62,360 nucleotides of DNA from Terriglobia bacterium (GCA_020072765.1 JAIQGD010000023.1:1-62360), one strand, 5' to 3'. Shown: positions 42,333 to 50,717, counted from the first letter of the stretch. Translations and numbers: made by a program. The notes: generated by a model from the letters alone, not told the origin.

Positions 42333-42659
42333 TTAGTATCCGACTTTGAGAACCACCATGACCAGCGTAAACAGCACCAGGGTCTCGATGAACACCAGCC
42401 CCAGAATCATGGCCGTCCGAATGGCGCCGGCCGCTCCCGGGTTCCGCGCAATGGCTTCGCAGGCTGCCGCGCCGACTTTCCCCTGACCGAGACCGCAAAG
42501 CCCCGCCGCGATGGCCATCGAAAAGCCCGCTGCGATCACAATGGCGGTAGCCACGTGCTCCGGCGGCTTCCCGGCTTCCGCTGCGCCCTGGGCAAACGCC
42601 GGGCCAGCGACGATTCCGACGATCAACAACAACAGAACAACCGCTCCGATCTTCTTCAT
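42333..42659 (-). CDS. atpE: ATP synthase Fo subunit c, with signal-peptide-like N-terminus
   Basis: Subunit c forms the rotor ring. The 108-residue protein is longer than the usual 70-90: residues 1-23 look like a signal peptide (Lys-Lys start, Leu-rich core, AFA|Q). The two helices follow, with the polar loop ARNP at 71-74. Ion-binding residues are Glu92 in helix 2 and, by alignment with sodium-binding rings, Gln59 in helix 1 and Thr93. The ATG 42659 is chosen because a good purine-rich ribosome site lies upstream (GAGGAGAAAAGG). It follows atpB after 106 bases and ends before a strong terminator. Confidence 0.9.
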   Translation of the reverse strand: MKKIGAVVLLLLIVGIVAGPAFAQGAAEAGKPPEHVATAIVIAAGFSMAIAAGLCGLGQGKVGAAACEAIARNPGAAGAIRTAMILGLVFIETLVLFTLVMVVLKVGY

Positions 42660-42765
42660 CCTTTTCTCCTCGTATGAAAGATCCGCCAGGAGGTGGTTCC
42701 GGACCGCCTGGGGAGGCCGCCGGCTCACGCTGTAACGGTCACTGCACAACCGAACGATGCCCGGG

Positions 42766-43581
42766 CTAGTGCGATTCCGATGTGGCCAGCCCAATATAAA
42801 CCGCGGGAAGAATCGTGAACACGAACGCCTGCACCACGGCCACGAACGCGTGGAGCAGGATGAACAGAACCGGAAAGGCCGCCGGGAAAACTCCCAGCAC
42901 GAAACCCAGCACCGGATGCGTTTGCCCCACGTGCATCGCCGGCGCCAGCAGCATGCCTAGGAAAATCACGTAGATCAGTTCGCTGGCGAAAATGTTGGCC
43001 CACAACCGGACGGTCAGCGAGATCAGCCGCGCCAGGTTGCTGATTATTTCCACCACAAAAATCAGCGGCGAAAGCGCCGGGACCGGGCCGGCGAACGTCT
43101 TGGCGTAGCCCAGCGGGCCCAGCGCGCGGAATCCCGAATAGTTGTAGTAGAGGAACACCAGGATGGCGCAGGCCAGCGGAACGCTCTTTTCTCCCGTGGG
43201 CGACGTGAAGGCCGGAATAATGCTGATCGCGTTGGCCATCAGAATAAAAATCGAAATGGACCCGACCATCGGCAGGTACTGCCGGGAGTGGTGGTCCACG
43301 TTGTCATCCAGAAGATCGGCGATGCCCACCTGCATCGGATTGGTGAGCAGATATTCCATCACCTGCTGCGTGCCGCCGGGCTTGTCCGCCGAGATTCGGG
43401 GGCGCAGCCACAGGAAAAACGCGATGGCGATCAGGAACACGGCGATGGACATCGCCACGTGGTTCGGAATTGGGTGCAGCCGGTCGTTGGGCGTGATATG
43501 CAGCGCGGTCAGAAGGCCCAGCGCCGCGCCGCCAAACCACTTGTTCAGCAGGATGGTGAACCAGTTCAAGTGCTCAGTCAT
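42766..43581 (-). CDS. atpB: ATP synthase Fo subunit a
   Basis: The 271-residue membrane protein has five to six helices. The SLTVRLWANIFASELI segment holds the essential Arg that faces the c-ring carboxylate, and the last helix has the LLHAFVAVVQAFVFTIL signature with the conserved Gln. It overlaps the upstream atpI-like gene by four bases. The subunit b and F1 genes are not in this window. Confidence 0.93.
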   Translation of the reverse strand: MTEHLNWFTILLNKWFGGAALGLLTALHITPNDRLHPIPNHVAMSIAVFLIAIAFFLWLRPRISADKPGGTQQVMEYLLTNPMQVGIADLLDDNVDHHSRQYLPMVGSISIFILMANAISIIPAFTSPTGEKSVPLACAILVFLYYNYSGFRALGPLGYAKTFAGPVPALSPLIFVVEIISNLARLISLTVRLWANIFASELIYVIFLGMLLAPAMHVGQTHPVLGFVLGVFPAAFPVLFILLHAFVAVVQAFVFTILPAVYIGLATSESH

Positions 43582-44009
43582 TCGCTATCCGGTCCCCGGA
43601 AGATTTCGTACAGGCCCTCGGCCATGGCCCCCGCTCCCAGCGCGAGCAGGCCCAGCAGAACGGCCAAAAGAGGCACACCAAAGTAGGTAACGATACCATA
43701 GACGGCCAGGCCTATCAACAAATAGCGGCCTCCGAATTTTACATACACGCTCAGCGGAACGCGCGGCTGCGGGCGCCCCTGTTGCGCCAGCGCCGCCATT
43801 TCCAGCGCCCCGAGGCCCTGGTCGAGCCACCGAAAGTTCAGCCAGGCCAGCAGCGCCCCGGCCGCCACGCCGCAGGCGGAGCGCCCGGACTTGAGGAATA
43901 CGGCGGCGATGGCCGCCGCGGCACCGAATCCGATCGTCAGCCATTGGATCCGGTGCGAGAACCGCGCGTGCTCTTTACGGTCCGGATTTGGTAGGGATGT
44001 CAGGGTCAT
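43578..44009 (-). CDS. atpI: ATP synthase I-like membrane protein
   Basis: The 143-residue protein has four hydrophobic helices (about 26-40, 45-62, 95-108, 110-130), the layout of the ATP synthase subunit I family (AtpI), which helps c-ring assembly. Its position between the AtpZ-like gene and atpB fits this role. Sequence similarity is only at the family level, so the name rests on helices and neighbours. It overlaps atpB by four bases and the upstream gene by 35 bases. Confidence 0.75.
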   Translation of the reverse strand: MTLTSLPNPDRKEHARFSHRIQWLTIGFGAAAAIAAVFLKSGRSACGVAAGALLAWLNFRWLDQGLGALEMAALAQQGRPQPRVPLSVYVKFGGRYLLIGLAVYGIVTYFGVPLLAVLLGLLALGAGAMAEGLYEIFRGPDSE

Positions 44010-44235
44010 CCTTTTGCAGTCTTCTGAGCAGGTCGCGCAGGCTTACGAAGAATCCCACGGCGCCCAGCAGGATCATCAGCACGGGCTTGGTGTGCCACCA
44101 GCGGTCCAGCAGATAGCCCAGGAATCCCCCGGCCACCACGCCGCCCACCAGCAGGAACGGCAATTCCGTCGCCAGCGCAAATTGCCGCGCCACGGAACCG
44201 GGGCGCTTGCCGGGTTCGGAACCTTGCGAGGCCAT
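43975..44235 (-). CDS. atpZ: AtpZ/AtpI-family small membrane protein
   Basis: The 86-residue protein has two helices separated by a short loop with a basic/Asp turn (Leu-Leu-Asp-Arg-Trp-Trp), the core of the AtpZ/AtpQ family. These proteins are encoded just before atpI in ATP synthase operons, and have been proposed to take part in magnesium handling or synthase assembly. The ATG at 44235 gives the normal N-terminus. It follows the Mog gene by 20 bases. Confidence 0.78.
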   Translation of the reverse strand: MASQGSEPGKRPGSVARQFALATELPFLLVGGVVAGGFLGYLLDRWWHTKPVLMILLGAVGFFVSLRDLLRRLQKDDPDIPTKSGP

Positions 44236-44255
44236 GGTGGCTCCTGTGTGGCGAA

Positions 44256-44732
44256 TCAATCGTGGCGGGCGCCGTGGAGGACGTCGACGGCGTGCGGCAG
44301 CAGGTCGGCGATCGCATCCAGCGAATCGACCGCGCCCCGCGGGCTGCCCGGCAAATTGACGATCAGCGTTTTTCCGCGAACGCCGGCCACGCTGCGCGAC
44401 AGCAGCGCCCGGCGCGTCTTCTCGACGCCGGCGGCGCGGATATGTTCGGGAAGTCCGGGAATGAGCCGGTCCACGACGGCGGTAGTGGCTTCGGGGGTCA
44501 CGTCCCGCGGGCCGAGTCCGGTTCCGCCGGTGGTCAGGATGAGGTCCGCGTCGTTGGAATCGGCGGTCTCTTTGAGAAACGCCTCGATGGCGGGGCGGTC
44601 ATCAGGACGCAGCGACGAAGACACGATTCTCCAGCCCAGCTCGCGGCAACGTTCGACGAGCGACTGCCCGGAGCGATCCTCGGCCTTGCCCCCGGACACC
44701 GAATCGCTGATGGTGAGAATGGCAACACGCAT
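44256..44732 (-). CDS. mog: Molybdopterin adenylyltransferase (MogA/MoaB family)
   Basis: MogA-type enzymes adenylylate molybdopterin before the metal is inserted. The 158-residue protein starts with VAILTISDSVS..DRSG, and has TTGGTGLGPRDVTPEAT and the VNLPGSP motif, all of the substrate-binding pocket. The family includes both MogA and MoaB; the two cannot be separated from sequence alone. It lies between a response regulator gene and atpZ, all in one direction with short gaps. Confidence 0.88.
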   Translation of the reverse strand: MRVAILTISDSVSGGKAEDRSGQSLVERCRELGWRIVSSSLRPDDRPAIEAFLKETADSNDADLILTTGGTGLGPRDVTPEATTAVVDRLIPGLPEHIRAAGVEKTRRALLSRSVAGVRGKTLIVNLPGSPRGAVDSLDAIADLLPHAVDVLHGARHD

Positions 44733-44756
44733 GGCATGGCTCCGGGAACGCTTCGC

Positions 44757-45521
44757 TTACCCCTTGGCGGTCTCCACGCCTTCGGCGCTGCCGTCGCGCT
44801 GACTTTCGTCCATCAGGCGCAGCGCTTCCATCAGCAGCCCGGTGGTCGAGCGGGAAATGGTTGCGGTGACCGGCGGCGCGTTGAAGTCGATTTCAAACTC
44901 GCCCGCCGGCCAGGCGATCACTTTGTACACCGCCTCTTCCCCGTGCAGCGCGCCCAGGTGCGCGTCGGCGCACTGGCCGGAAGTGAAAAACAGCTCGCCG
45001 GTCTGGTCGCCGTTGCGGATGGTGAGGCGGCAGGATTTCTGCCCCATTTCCAGCGACTGCATCAGGTCGATCATGCTCATTTCCTCGAGCCGCCCCTGGA
45101 TGACGCCCGGGCGCACGGCGCGGTTCTGCAGCTTTTCCAGGTGCAGGCGGTCGATCACTTTCTTGGCGATGCGCACCAGATCCTTCAGAAAAAACGGCTT
45201 GGGGATGAATTCCTCGACGCCTTCGACCATCGGCCGCAGCTTTTCCTCGATGTCGCCGCGGCTGGCGAGAAAGATGAAGGGAATCTGCTTGGTCTGCTGG
45301 CGGGCGCGCAATTTGTCGTAGAGCTGCCGCCCGTCGAGGCCGGGGATGCGGTAATCGCACAGGATCAGGTCGGGGGGATCGTCCACGACCTTCATCAGCG
45401 CGTCGCCTCCATCGGCTGCGGCGGACGCTTCGCAATGCGGCCCCAGACCCTTCATCAGGAGGTCGAGGATCAGCGCATTGTCCTCCACCACCAGGACTTT
45501 GACGCTCTTTACCGCTGCCAT
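44757..45521 (-). CDS. Response regulator with DUF4388 (PATAN-type) output domain
   Basis: A 254-residue protein. Residues 1-125 are a receiver domain with the Asp of LILCDYRIPG as phosphorylation site, acidic Glu-Asp near the N-terminus, and Lys in FIPKPF. The C-terminal part (~145-240) contains RLEEMSMIDLMQSLEMGQKS and GELFFTSGQCADAHLG, the DUF4388 signature, and has no DNA-binding motif. It therefore probably works through protein contacts. It overlaps moaC by 13 bases and is followed by mog, an unusual place for a regulator. The ATG at 45521 gives a normal receiver start. Confidence 0.87.
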   Translation of the reverse strand: MAAVKSVKVLVVEDNALILDLLMKGLGPHCEASAAADGGDALMKVVDDPPDLILCDYRIPGLDGRQLYDKLRARQQTKQIPFIFLASRGDIEEKLRPMVEGVEEFIPKPFFLKDLVRIAKKVIDRLHLEKLQNRAVRPGVIQGRLEEMSMIDLMQSLEMGQKSCRLTIRNGDQTGELFFTSGQCADAHLGALHGEEAVYKVIAWPAGEFEIDFNAPPVTATISRSTTGLLMEALRLMDESQRDGSAEGVETAKG

Positions 45522-46018
45522 TTCTTCCCGCTCTTTCCGGGGCCGATGCCCGCCCGCACGTAGGTGCCGCTCCGCCCGCCCGACTTCTTCACGACGTGCA
45601 ACGCCGTTATCTCCATGCCGCGCTCCAGCGCCTTGCACATGTCGTAGATCGTGAGCGCCGCCGTGGCCGCCGCCACCAGCGCCTCCATCTCGACGCCGGT
45701 CGGCCCGGTCGCGGTGGCCTCCGCGATAATCTCAATTCCATTCTGGCATAGCTTGGGGCGGACATCCACGTGCGTCAAGGACAGGGGGTGACAAAGCGGA
45801 ATCAGCTCGGAGGTGCGCTTGGCCGCCGTGATTCCGGCGATCCGCGCAATTTCCAGCGGGCTTCCTTTCGGCGACTTGAGCCGCCGCACGCTGGCCAGCG
45901 TGGCGCGCTGCATGCGCACAAAGGCGTGGGCGACCGCGGTGCGCGAGGTGGCGGGCTTGGCGGTGACGTCCACCATGCGGACGCGGCCGGCTTTGTCGTA
46001 GTGCGAAAGTTTCTTCAT
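45509..46018 (-). CDS. moaC: Cyclic pyranopterin monophosphate synthase
   Basis: MoaC works with MoaA to convert GTP to cyclic pyranopterin phosphate, the first intermediate of molybdenum cofactor. The 169-residue protein shows MVDVTAKPATSRTAVA, the AKRTSELIPLCHPL segment with the substrate-binding His, and GVEMEALVAAATAALTIYDM with ALERGMEI. All are highly conserved in MoaC. The end overlaps the response regulator by 13 bases. MoaA, MoaD and MoaE are not in this window. Confidence 0.95.
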   Translation of the reverse strand: MKKLSHYDKAGRVRMVDVTAKPATSRTAVAHAFVRMQRATLASVRRLKSPKGSPLEIARIAGITAAKRTSELIPLCHPLSLTHVDVRPKLCQNGIEIIAEATATGPTGVEMEALVAAATAALTIYDMCKALERGMEITALHVVKKSGGRSGTYVRAGIGPGKSGKKWQR

Positions 46019-46449
46019 GGATTCGTGGTTTTGCGGTTCAAAACAGGGCGGCGCGCTTCGCGCAAAGTGTTGCGATTAGAACGGGTCGTCGCCGTTTGTT
46101 TCCAATGACTTAGGCCGATTTCTGTTTCCGCCTGTGTAGCGATTAGAATGCGGGCGCCGGAGGCCGGGGAAGTGCCGCTGGAACCACGCGCAACGGCCGG
46201 TGCGAGCCAGGGGCGGGCATAGAATCCAGCTTCGCATCGCGGAGCGAGCAGGGAACGCCGACCAGCTTGCGGATTGCCGCTCCGCCTTCGCTCCCATGGC
46301 GCCCGTGTAAAACCGCGCACTGCGCACCTCCAATCTCCACGCTGCCATATTGGGAAGGGCATCGCAAGCGGTTGTTGGTGTAAACATCCGGCCGGTTGCC
46401 CGTGGCGAGCCCACGGGCAACCCGGCGGAGTATGGCAGGCGGAAGTGCG
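46019..46449. other. 431-base intergenic region without a supported gene
   Basis: Several frames are open, but none gives a protein with a recognisable motif or a good start. A perfect 11-bp hairpin lies at 46395-46421. The region upstream of moaC should hold the operon promoter. Confidence 0.5.
46395..46421. repeat. Palindromic hairpin GTTGCCCGTGG/CCACGGGCAAC
   Basis: Perfect 11-bp stem with a 5-base loop, in the gap downstream of the SnoaL-like gene. No T tract follows, so it is probably another dispersed palindrome. Confidence 0.5.
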
Positions 46450-46962
46450 TCAGTTGGCCTTGGGCGGAGGGGGCGGGGTGATCGTGGCACCGTCCCAGTG
46501 CTCGTCGGCCTTGCCGTCCTTGATGCGCCACATGTCGAACCACGACGTGGTGTAGGTCTTGCCCGGAGTTCTGGGATCAGGGAACTGGCGAGCGATGACC
46601 ACGACCACGAGGTCGCCATCCGCGATCACGGCCACAACCGGGGTTTTCATGTGCTCGGGAACGGGCGAGGGTTTGGTGAAGGACTTGAAAAATTTCACCA
46701 CCGGGGCGAGCCCGGAGCCCACGTTGGGGTTGTGTTGGAGGTAGCGGTCGCTGAGATATTTGCCCGCGTCGTCCCAGTGATTGGCCTCCAGCAGGTCGCG
46801 CATGATGTGGAGGGCGACCTGTTTGTTTGCGTTCAGCCGGGGATCGGGGCTGGTGAACAGAGATTCAGGGTTGGCGACGCCGACGACGGGTTCCTGAGCA
46901 ATCGCCGGGACGCAGGAAAACAGAGTCGCGAGTGTGACGAGCAAGCCTATGCGTAGTTTCAT
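46450..46962 (-). CDS. Exported SnoaL/NTF2-like protein
   Basis: A 170-residue protein with a clear signal peptide (Met-Lys-Leu-Arg, Leu-rich core, AIA|QE near residue 22). The mature part fits the SnoaL-like alpha+beta cone: Asn-His-Trp-Asp-Asp-Ala-Gly-Lys-Tyr-Leu-Ser-Asp, then Tyr-Leu-Gln-His-Asn-Pro, and the Trp-Phe-Asp-Met-Trp-Arg-Ile-Lys-Asp-Gly-Lys strand pair. Such proteins are polyketide cyclases, isomerases or scaffolds; the substrate is unknown. The C-terminal Pro-Pro-Pro-Pro-Pro tail is odd. It stands alone. Confidence 0.72.
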   Translation of the reverse strand: MKLRIGLLVTLATLFSCVPAIAQEPVVGVANPESLFTSPDPRLNANKQVALHIMRDLLEANHWDDAGKYLSDRYLQHNPNVGSGLAPVVKFFKSFTKPSPVPEHMKTPVVAVIADGDLVVVVIARQFPDPRTPGKTYTTSWFDMWRIKDGKADEHWDGATITPPPPPKAN

Positions 46963-47064
46963 GCGCGGTAGATTTAATCAGGTGCGGGCGGATGTCAAGA
47001 GAAGTGATACGCGATCGCGAGTGCCGTGGCGAAGCATGCCCGGTCGGCAGAAGGCAGGAGCACC

Positions 47065-47084
47065 GCCAGGAGTGGCTGTGCCAC
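47065..47084. repeat. Short GCCAGGAGTGGCTGTGCCAC-type repeat
   Basis: This 20-base stretch matches, with one change, the repeat at 60974-60993. It lies between moeA and the SnoaL-like gene and resembles dispersed intergenic repeats. Confidence 0.45.
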
Positions 47085-47100
47085 CAGGAGCAGGCTCCCG

Positions 47101-48357
47101 TTAGAGGGTGCCGCGGCGGAGCAGGACGTCGACCCATTCCTCGGCCTGCATTTGCAGGTGCGAGGCGTGCACCAGCAGGAAGCAATTGGCGCGCACCACG
47201 GCGCCGATATCGCCCGAGCCTTCCCACAACAGCACTTGCACCGTGGGGACGCTGGGGGCCGCCGGCGCAGCGCCTGTATCCGTGGCGGGCGCGGTGAAGC
47301 GCGCGGGCAGGAAATGCGCGACGGGTCCTTTTTCGTCCACCGGATGGGAAAGCCGGGCCTTGAACAGGGGCAGGGGACGCGGTTGCGCGCCGCTGAGCAG
47401 GTCGATGGCGGGCACGGCGAACAGCTCGAAGGTGACCATGGTCGAAACGGGATTACCCGGCAGGCCGAACACTGGCTTGCCGCGGCACCATCCGAACACC
47501 GTGGGCCGGCCGGGACGCACGGCCACGGAATTAAAGAGAATTTCCGCGCCGAGTTCGCGCAGGACATCCTCGACGAAATCGTAGCTGCCCGCGGAGACGC
47601 CGCCGCTCAAGATCAGGGCGTCGCACTCGAGTCCTTGTTCAATCTGGGCGCGGAGTTTGGCGACGTCGTCCGGAGCCGTGCCGATGACGACGGGCTCGCC
47701 GCCGGCCAGGGAGACCTGCGTGGACAGCGAGATGTTGTTGCTGTCGCGGATTTGGTATCGGCCGGGCGCGGTTCCGACTGGCACAAGTTCATCGCCGGTC
47801 GCCAGGATGCCGATCCGCGGCCGGCGGTAGACTTCCAGCCGCGCGTGGCCCACTTCGGCGGCCATGGCCAGCTCGGCGTAACTGAGCCGCGAGCCGCGCA
47901 CGACCATCACTTCTCCCACGCGCGCTTCGGCGCCCGCCAGAACCAGATGCTGCCCGGGACGCGCCGCGTCTTCCAACACGACGAAATCGTCTTCGGTCCG
48001 TACATGCTCCTGCATCACGACGGTGTTGGCGCCCTTGGGCAGGGGCGCGCCGGTGAGGATCCGCACGCACTCGCCCGCGCCCACGGTTCCCGAAAAGCCC
48101 ACGCCGGCGCGGCTTTCGCCGATCCGGCGCAACCGGGCTCCGGGCGCGGCGGCATCGGCTGCGCGCAGGGCGAAACCATCACGGACCGAGCGATCAAAAG
48201 GGGGATAGTTGCGGTCGGCGACGATGTTTTCGGCCAGGACCCGGCCAAACGCCGCCGAAGTGTTCGGCACCAGATCGAGAACTTCGGTGCCCGAGGCGGA
48301 GACACGCGCGCTGAGCGTTTCGATGACCTTGGCGCGCGCCGATTCGAAGGAAAGCAT
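47101..48357 (-). CDS. moeA: Molybdopterin molybdenumtransferase
   Basis: MoeA inserts molybdenum into adenylylated molybdopterin. The 418-residue protein has the three-domain layout: N-terminal domain with DRSVRDGFALRA, a middle beta domain with GTVGAGECVRILTGAPLPKGANTV split around residues 90-115, and the MoaB/Mog-like domain with ATGDELV, LSGGVSAGSYDF and GLPGNPVS. The order and length are normal. It starts 6 bases after the purA stop. With moaC and mog it supplies part of the cofactor pathway. Confidence 0.94.
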   Translation of the reverse strand: MLSFESARAKVIETLSARVSASGTEVLDLVPNTSAAFGRVLAENIVADRNYPPFDRSVRDGFALRAADAAAPGARLRRIGESRAGVGFSGTVGAGECVRILTGAPLPKGANTVVMQEHVRTEDDFVVLEDAARPGQHLVLAGAEARVGEVMVVRGSRLSYAELAMAAEVGHARLEVYRRPRIGILATGDELVPVGTAPGRYQIRDSNNISLSTQVSLAGGEPVVIGTAPDDVAKLRAQIEQGLECDALILSGGVSAGSYDFVEDVLRELGAEILFNSVAVRPGRPTVFGWCRGKPVFGLPGNPVSTMVTFELFAVPAIDLLSGAQPRPLPLFKARLSHPVDEKGPVAHFLPARFTAPATDTGAAPAAPSVPTVQVLLWEGSGDIGAVVRANCFLLVHASHLQMQAEEWVDVLLRRGTL

Positions 48358-48363
48358 GACGGT

Positions 48364-49689
48364 TCAGAGCCAGGAAGCGAGCTTGGTGCCTCGCGCGATG
48401 ATGGTGGCGTCGCGCTCCGGCCCGGTGGAGATCATGCCGATTTCGACCTGGAGCTCGTTGGAAATGAAATCGAGATAGTCGCGCGCGGCGGCAGGCAGGT
48501 CCTTGACCTCGCGAGCACCCTGGGTGGAGGTTTTCCAGCCGGGCAGCGTGCGGTATTGCGGCTCGACTTGCGCGAGGGTCTCCGCATCCGGAGGAATCTC
48601 GGCGAGCGGACGCCCGTGCAGGAGGTAGCCGGTGCAGACTTTGATTTCGGGCTGTGCGTCGAAGACGTCGAGCTTGGTGACTACGAGCGAATCAATGCCG
48701 TTGAGCATCTTGGCGTAGCGCAGAACCACCAAATCGAGCCAGCCGCAGCGCCGGGGGCGTCCGGTGACCGCGCCGAATTCGTTGCCGCGCGCGCGCACTT
48801 CCTGGGCGTCCAGATCGGGCATCTCGGTGGGGAAGGGGCCTCCGCCGACGCGGGTGGTGTAGGCCTTGGTTACGCCGACGATGCCGGTCACGCGCGTGGG
48901 AGCGACGCCCAGTCCTGTGGCAGCGCCTCCGGAGATCGCGTTCGAGGACGTCACATAAGGATAAGTTCCGTGGTCAATGTCGAGCATCGTGCCCTGCGCG
49001 CCCTCGAAGAGCACCGATTCTCCCTGGTCGAGCGCGCGGTTCAGCAGGACGGCCGTATCGGCCACGAGCCCGCGAATCCTCCCGGCGATTTCCAGATACT
49101 GTTCGAGCATGCCGGCGGTCTCGAGTGGAACGCCGTAGGCCCCGCGGCTGATCTTGCTCTTTTCGGCCAGCACGCGCGCGAGCTTGACGCGGAAACGCTC
49201 CGGCTCGAGCAGGTCGCAGACGCGGATGCCGCGGCGCGCCATCTTATCCTCGTAGGCCGGGCCGATGCCGCGCGAGGTGGTGCCAATCTTGTCCGAGCCG
49301 AGAGCTGCTTCCGCTGCCTGGTCCAGGGCGCGATGGTAGGGGAAGATCAGATGGGCGCGATTGCTGAGGAACAGCCGGCCGTTAACGTCCACGCCGGACT
49401 TCTTGAGATTGTCGAGCTCGCCCAGCAGGGCCACCGGATCGACGACCGCGCCGGGGCCGATGACGGCTTTCTTGCCGGGCCGGAGGATGCCGCTGGGGAC
49501 CAGTTGCAGGACGTAGCGGTGGTCGTTGAACATGACCGTGTGGCCCGCGTTGTGCCCGCCCGCGTAGCGCGCCGTGTAGTCAAACGACGAGGCCAGGTAG
49601 TCGACGACCTTGCCCTTTCCTTCGTCGCCCCACTGGGCGCCCACCACGGCAATGCCTTTGGTTCGGATCTGTTCGGCCACCGCGACCAC
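48364..49689 (-). CDS. purA: Adenylosuccinate synthetase
   Basis: PurA joins IMP and aspartate using GTP, the first committed step to AMP. The 441-residue protein shows GAQWGDEGKGKVVD (GTP-binding and catalytic Asp), YAGGHNAGHTV with the catalytic His, TSRGIGPAYEDK, EGAQGTMLDIDHGTYPYVTSS and the C-terminal STGPERDATI. The N-terminal ~12 residues before the core are an extra segment; an internal start is possible. It is the first gene of a pair with moeA. Confidence 0.95.
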   Translation of the reverse strand: MVAVAEQIRTKGIAVVGAQWGDEGKGKVVDYLASSFDYTARYAGGHNAGHTVMFNDHRYVLQLVPSGILRPGKKAVIGPGAVVDPVALLGELDNLKKSGVDVNGRLFLSNRAHLIFPYHRALDQAAEAALGSDKIGTTSRGIGPAYEDKMARRGIRVCDLLEPERFRVKLARVLAEKSKISRGAYGVPLETAGMLEQYLEIAGRIRGLVADTAVLLNRALDQGESVLFEGAQGTMLDIDHGTYPYVTSSNAISGGAATGLGVAPTRVTGIVGVTKAYTTRVGGGPFPTEMPDLDAQEVRARGNEFGAVTGRPRRCGWLDLVVLRYAKMLNGIDSLVVTKLDVFDAQPEIKVCTGYLLHGRPLAEIPPDAETLAQVEPQYRTLPGWKTSTQGAREVKDLPAAARDYLDFISNELQVEIGMISTGPERDATIIARGTKLASWL

Positions 49690-49866
49690 TCCAGGACCAC
49701 ACGAGTCGCACTTGCTCCGCTCCGGCTCACAGATGAAACCTTACAGGAGGGCTAGTGCGGCAAACTCCAATGCAACATCCTACGCTGCACGTGGCTCGAA
49801 GGCAAGCACGGGCGCGCCGGGAGTTGTGCTTGGGCAGGGTGGCAGTCGCGAAGGGACAGGATGGGC

Positions 49867-49900
49867 GGCGTGGCGGGCGAGCGCATCCGCCCGCCACGCC
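49867..49900. repeat. 13-bp perfect hairpin upstream of purA
   Basis: GGCGTGGCGGGCG and its exact reverse complement are separated by 8 bases. The stem lies in the gap after the DUF4870 gene. A terminator is possible for that gene, but no T tract follows. Confidence 0.5.
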
Positions 49901-49927
49901 CGCCTGTCGCGCAGGATTTTAGGAATG

Positions 49928-50392
49928 TTAGAACTTGCCGAACAGTTTCTCGGCCAGATCCGCTGCCACCGGCACGCGGAATCGCTCGCCCTGGAATCCC
50001 TTGACCATCAGGAGGATCCAGAGGACGAAGGTCAGGAGGCTGACGACCCAAGAGATCATGATCCCCAGCGAGAATCCACCCAGGCCTCCGGCCAGCATGC
50101 TTAGCCCAAAGATGCTGAGGCAAAAGCTGACGATGTTCAGTCCGCCGAAGACGACGATGGACTGTGCGGCGTGGAAACGCACGTTGGGACGCTTGTCGAT
50201 CAGGAAGAAGATCAGCCCCGTCACCCAGCCGAGGACGTAGCAGAGCAAACTGGCGATGTTTTCCGCCATGGGGGCCTGGGTTGCGGTGCTGGCTGGTGCC
50301 GCGCCGGACGCTGCTGTCTGGGATGCTCCGCAACCGCCGCAGAAGGATGCGTTGTCGGCGACTTGTGCTCCGCACTTCGTGCAATGGGCCAT
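49928..50392 (-). CDS. Zinc-ribbon DUF4870 membrane protein
   Basis: The 154-residue protein begins with a zinc ribbon (MAHCTKCGAQVADNASFCGG, Cys pairs at 4/7 and 18/21), then a short Ala/Ser/Thr linker, and from residue 43 three to four helices of the DUF4870/Tic20-like type (LLCYVLGWVTGLIFFLIDKR and VRFHAAQS). Function is unknown. It is a single-gene unit on the minus strand, with a hairpin repeat on either side. Confidence 0.85.
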   Translation of the reverse strand: MAHCTKCGAQVADNASFCGGCGASQTAASGAAPASTATQAPMAENIASLLCYVLGWVTGLIFFLIDKRPNVRFHAAQSIVVFGGLNIVSFCLSIFGLSMLAGGLGGFSLGIMISWVVSLLTFVLWILLMVKGFQGERFRVPVAADLAEKLFGKF

Positions 50393-50497
50393 GATGTCCT
50401 CCTCCAGCTGTCTTTGCGGCGAAGCCTAGCAAAACCCGGCCGGGAGGGGCAAGGAGATTCGCGGACGAGCCGGGGCGCGCGGCGAGCAGCTCTTCGT

Positions 50498-50520
50498 GGC
50501 ACAGGCACTCTGCCTGTGCC
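50498..50520. repeat. Perfect hairpin GGCACAGGCA/TGCCTGTGCC
   Basis: A 10-bp stem with a 3-base loop, preceded by GT. It resembles the repeat units at 47065 and 60914. Confidence 0.55.
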
Positions 50521-50579
50521 CTTGCAGGTGTGCGGCAGGCTGAGCGGATGCGCGGCGATGGTATACTCGGATGCGCCGC

Positions 50580-50666
50580 GCGGAAGTGGCGGAATTGGCA
50601 GACGCGCCAGCCTTAGGAGCTGGTGGCCGAAAGGCCGTAGGGGTTCGAGTCCCTTCTTCCGCACCA
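50580..50666 (+). tRNA. tRNA-Leu (anticodon TAG)
   Basis: The 87-base sequence folds into a class II tRNA. The acceptor stem is GCGGAAG/CTTCCGC, the anticodon arm is CCAGC-CTTAGGA-GCTGG with anticodon TAG (reads CTA/CTG), the variable arm is long (TGGCCGAAAGGCCGT), and the T arm has GGTTCGAGTCC. A CCA end is encoded. The size and the long variable arm identify it as leucine. Confidence 0.96.
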
Positions 50667-50686
50667 GACAGGCATCGTCAGTGCCG

Positions 50687-50717
50687 GGTCCCGCCTCGCG
50701 GGACCGGCCGCTACAAT
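50687..50717 (-). repeat. Palindromic repeat unit, minus orientation, containing the -10 box of the gallate dioxygenase gene
   Basis: Twenty bases (50697-50716) are the exact reverse complement of 61006-61025. Inside lies a perfect GGTCCCGC/GCGGGACC hairpin (50687-50705). The TACAAT hexamer at the end of the unit serves as a possible -10 box for the next gene. Confidence 0.6.
50712..50717 (+). promoter_or_regulatory. TACAAT -10 box upstream of the gallate dioxygenase gene
   Basis: TACAAT lies 28 bases before the ATG, and AGGAGAG (50734-50740) forms the ribosome binding site. A -35 box is not evident, since the palindromic repeat occupies that place. Confidence 0.45.

Noticed and set aside
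47026-49755. 909-codon open frame on the plus strand across moeA and purA
   Set aside because: Antisense to two genes with complete motifs; the product is of shadow composition.
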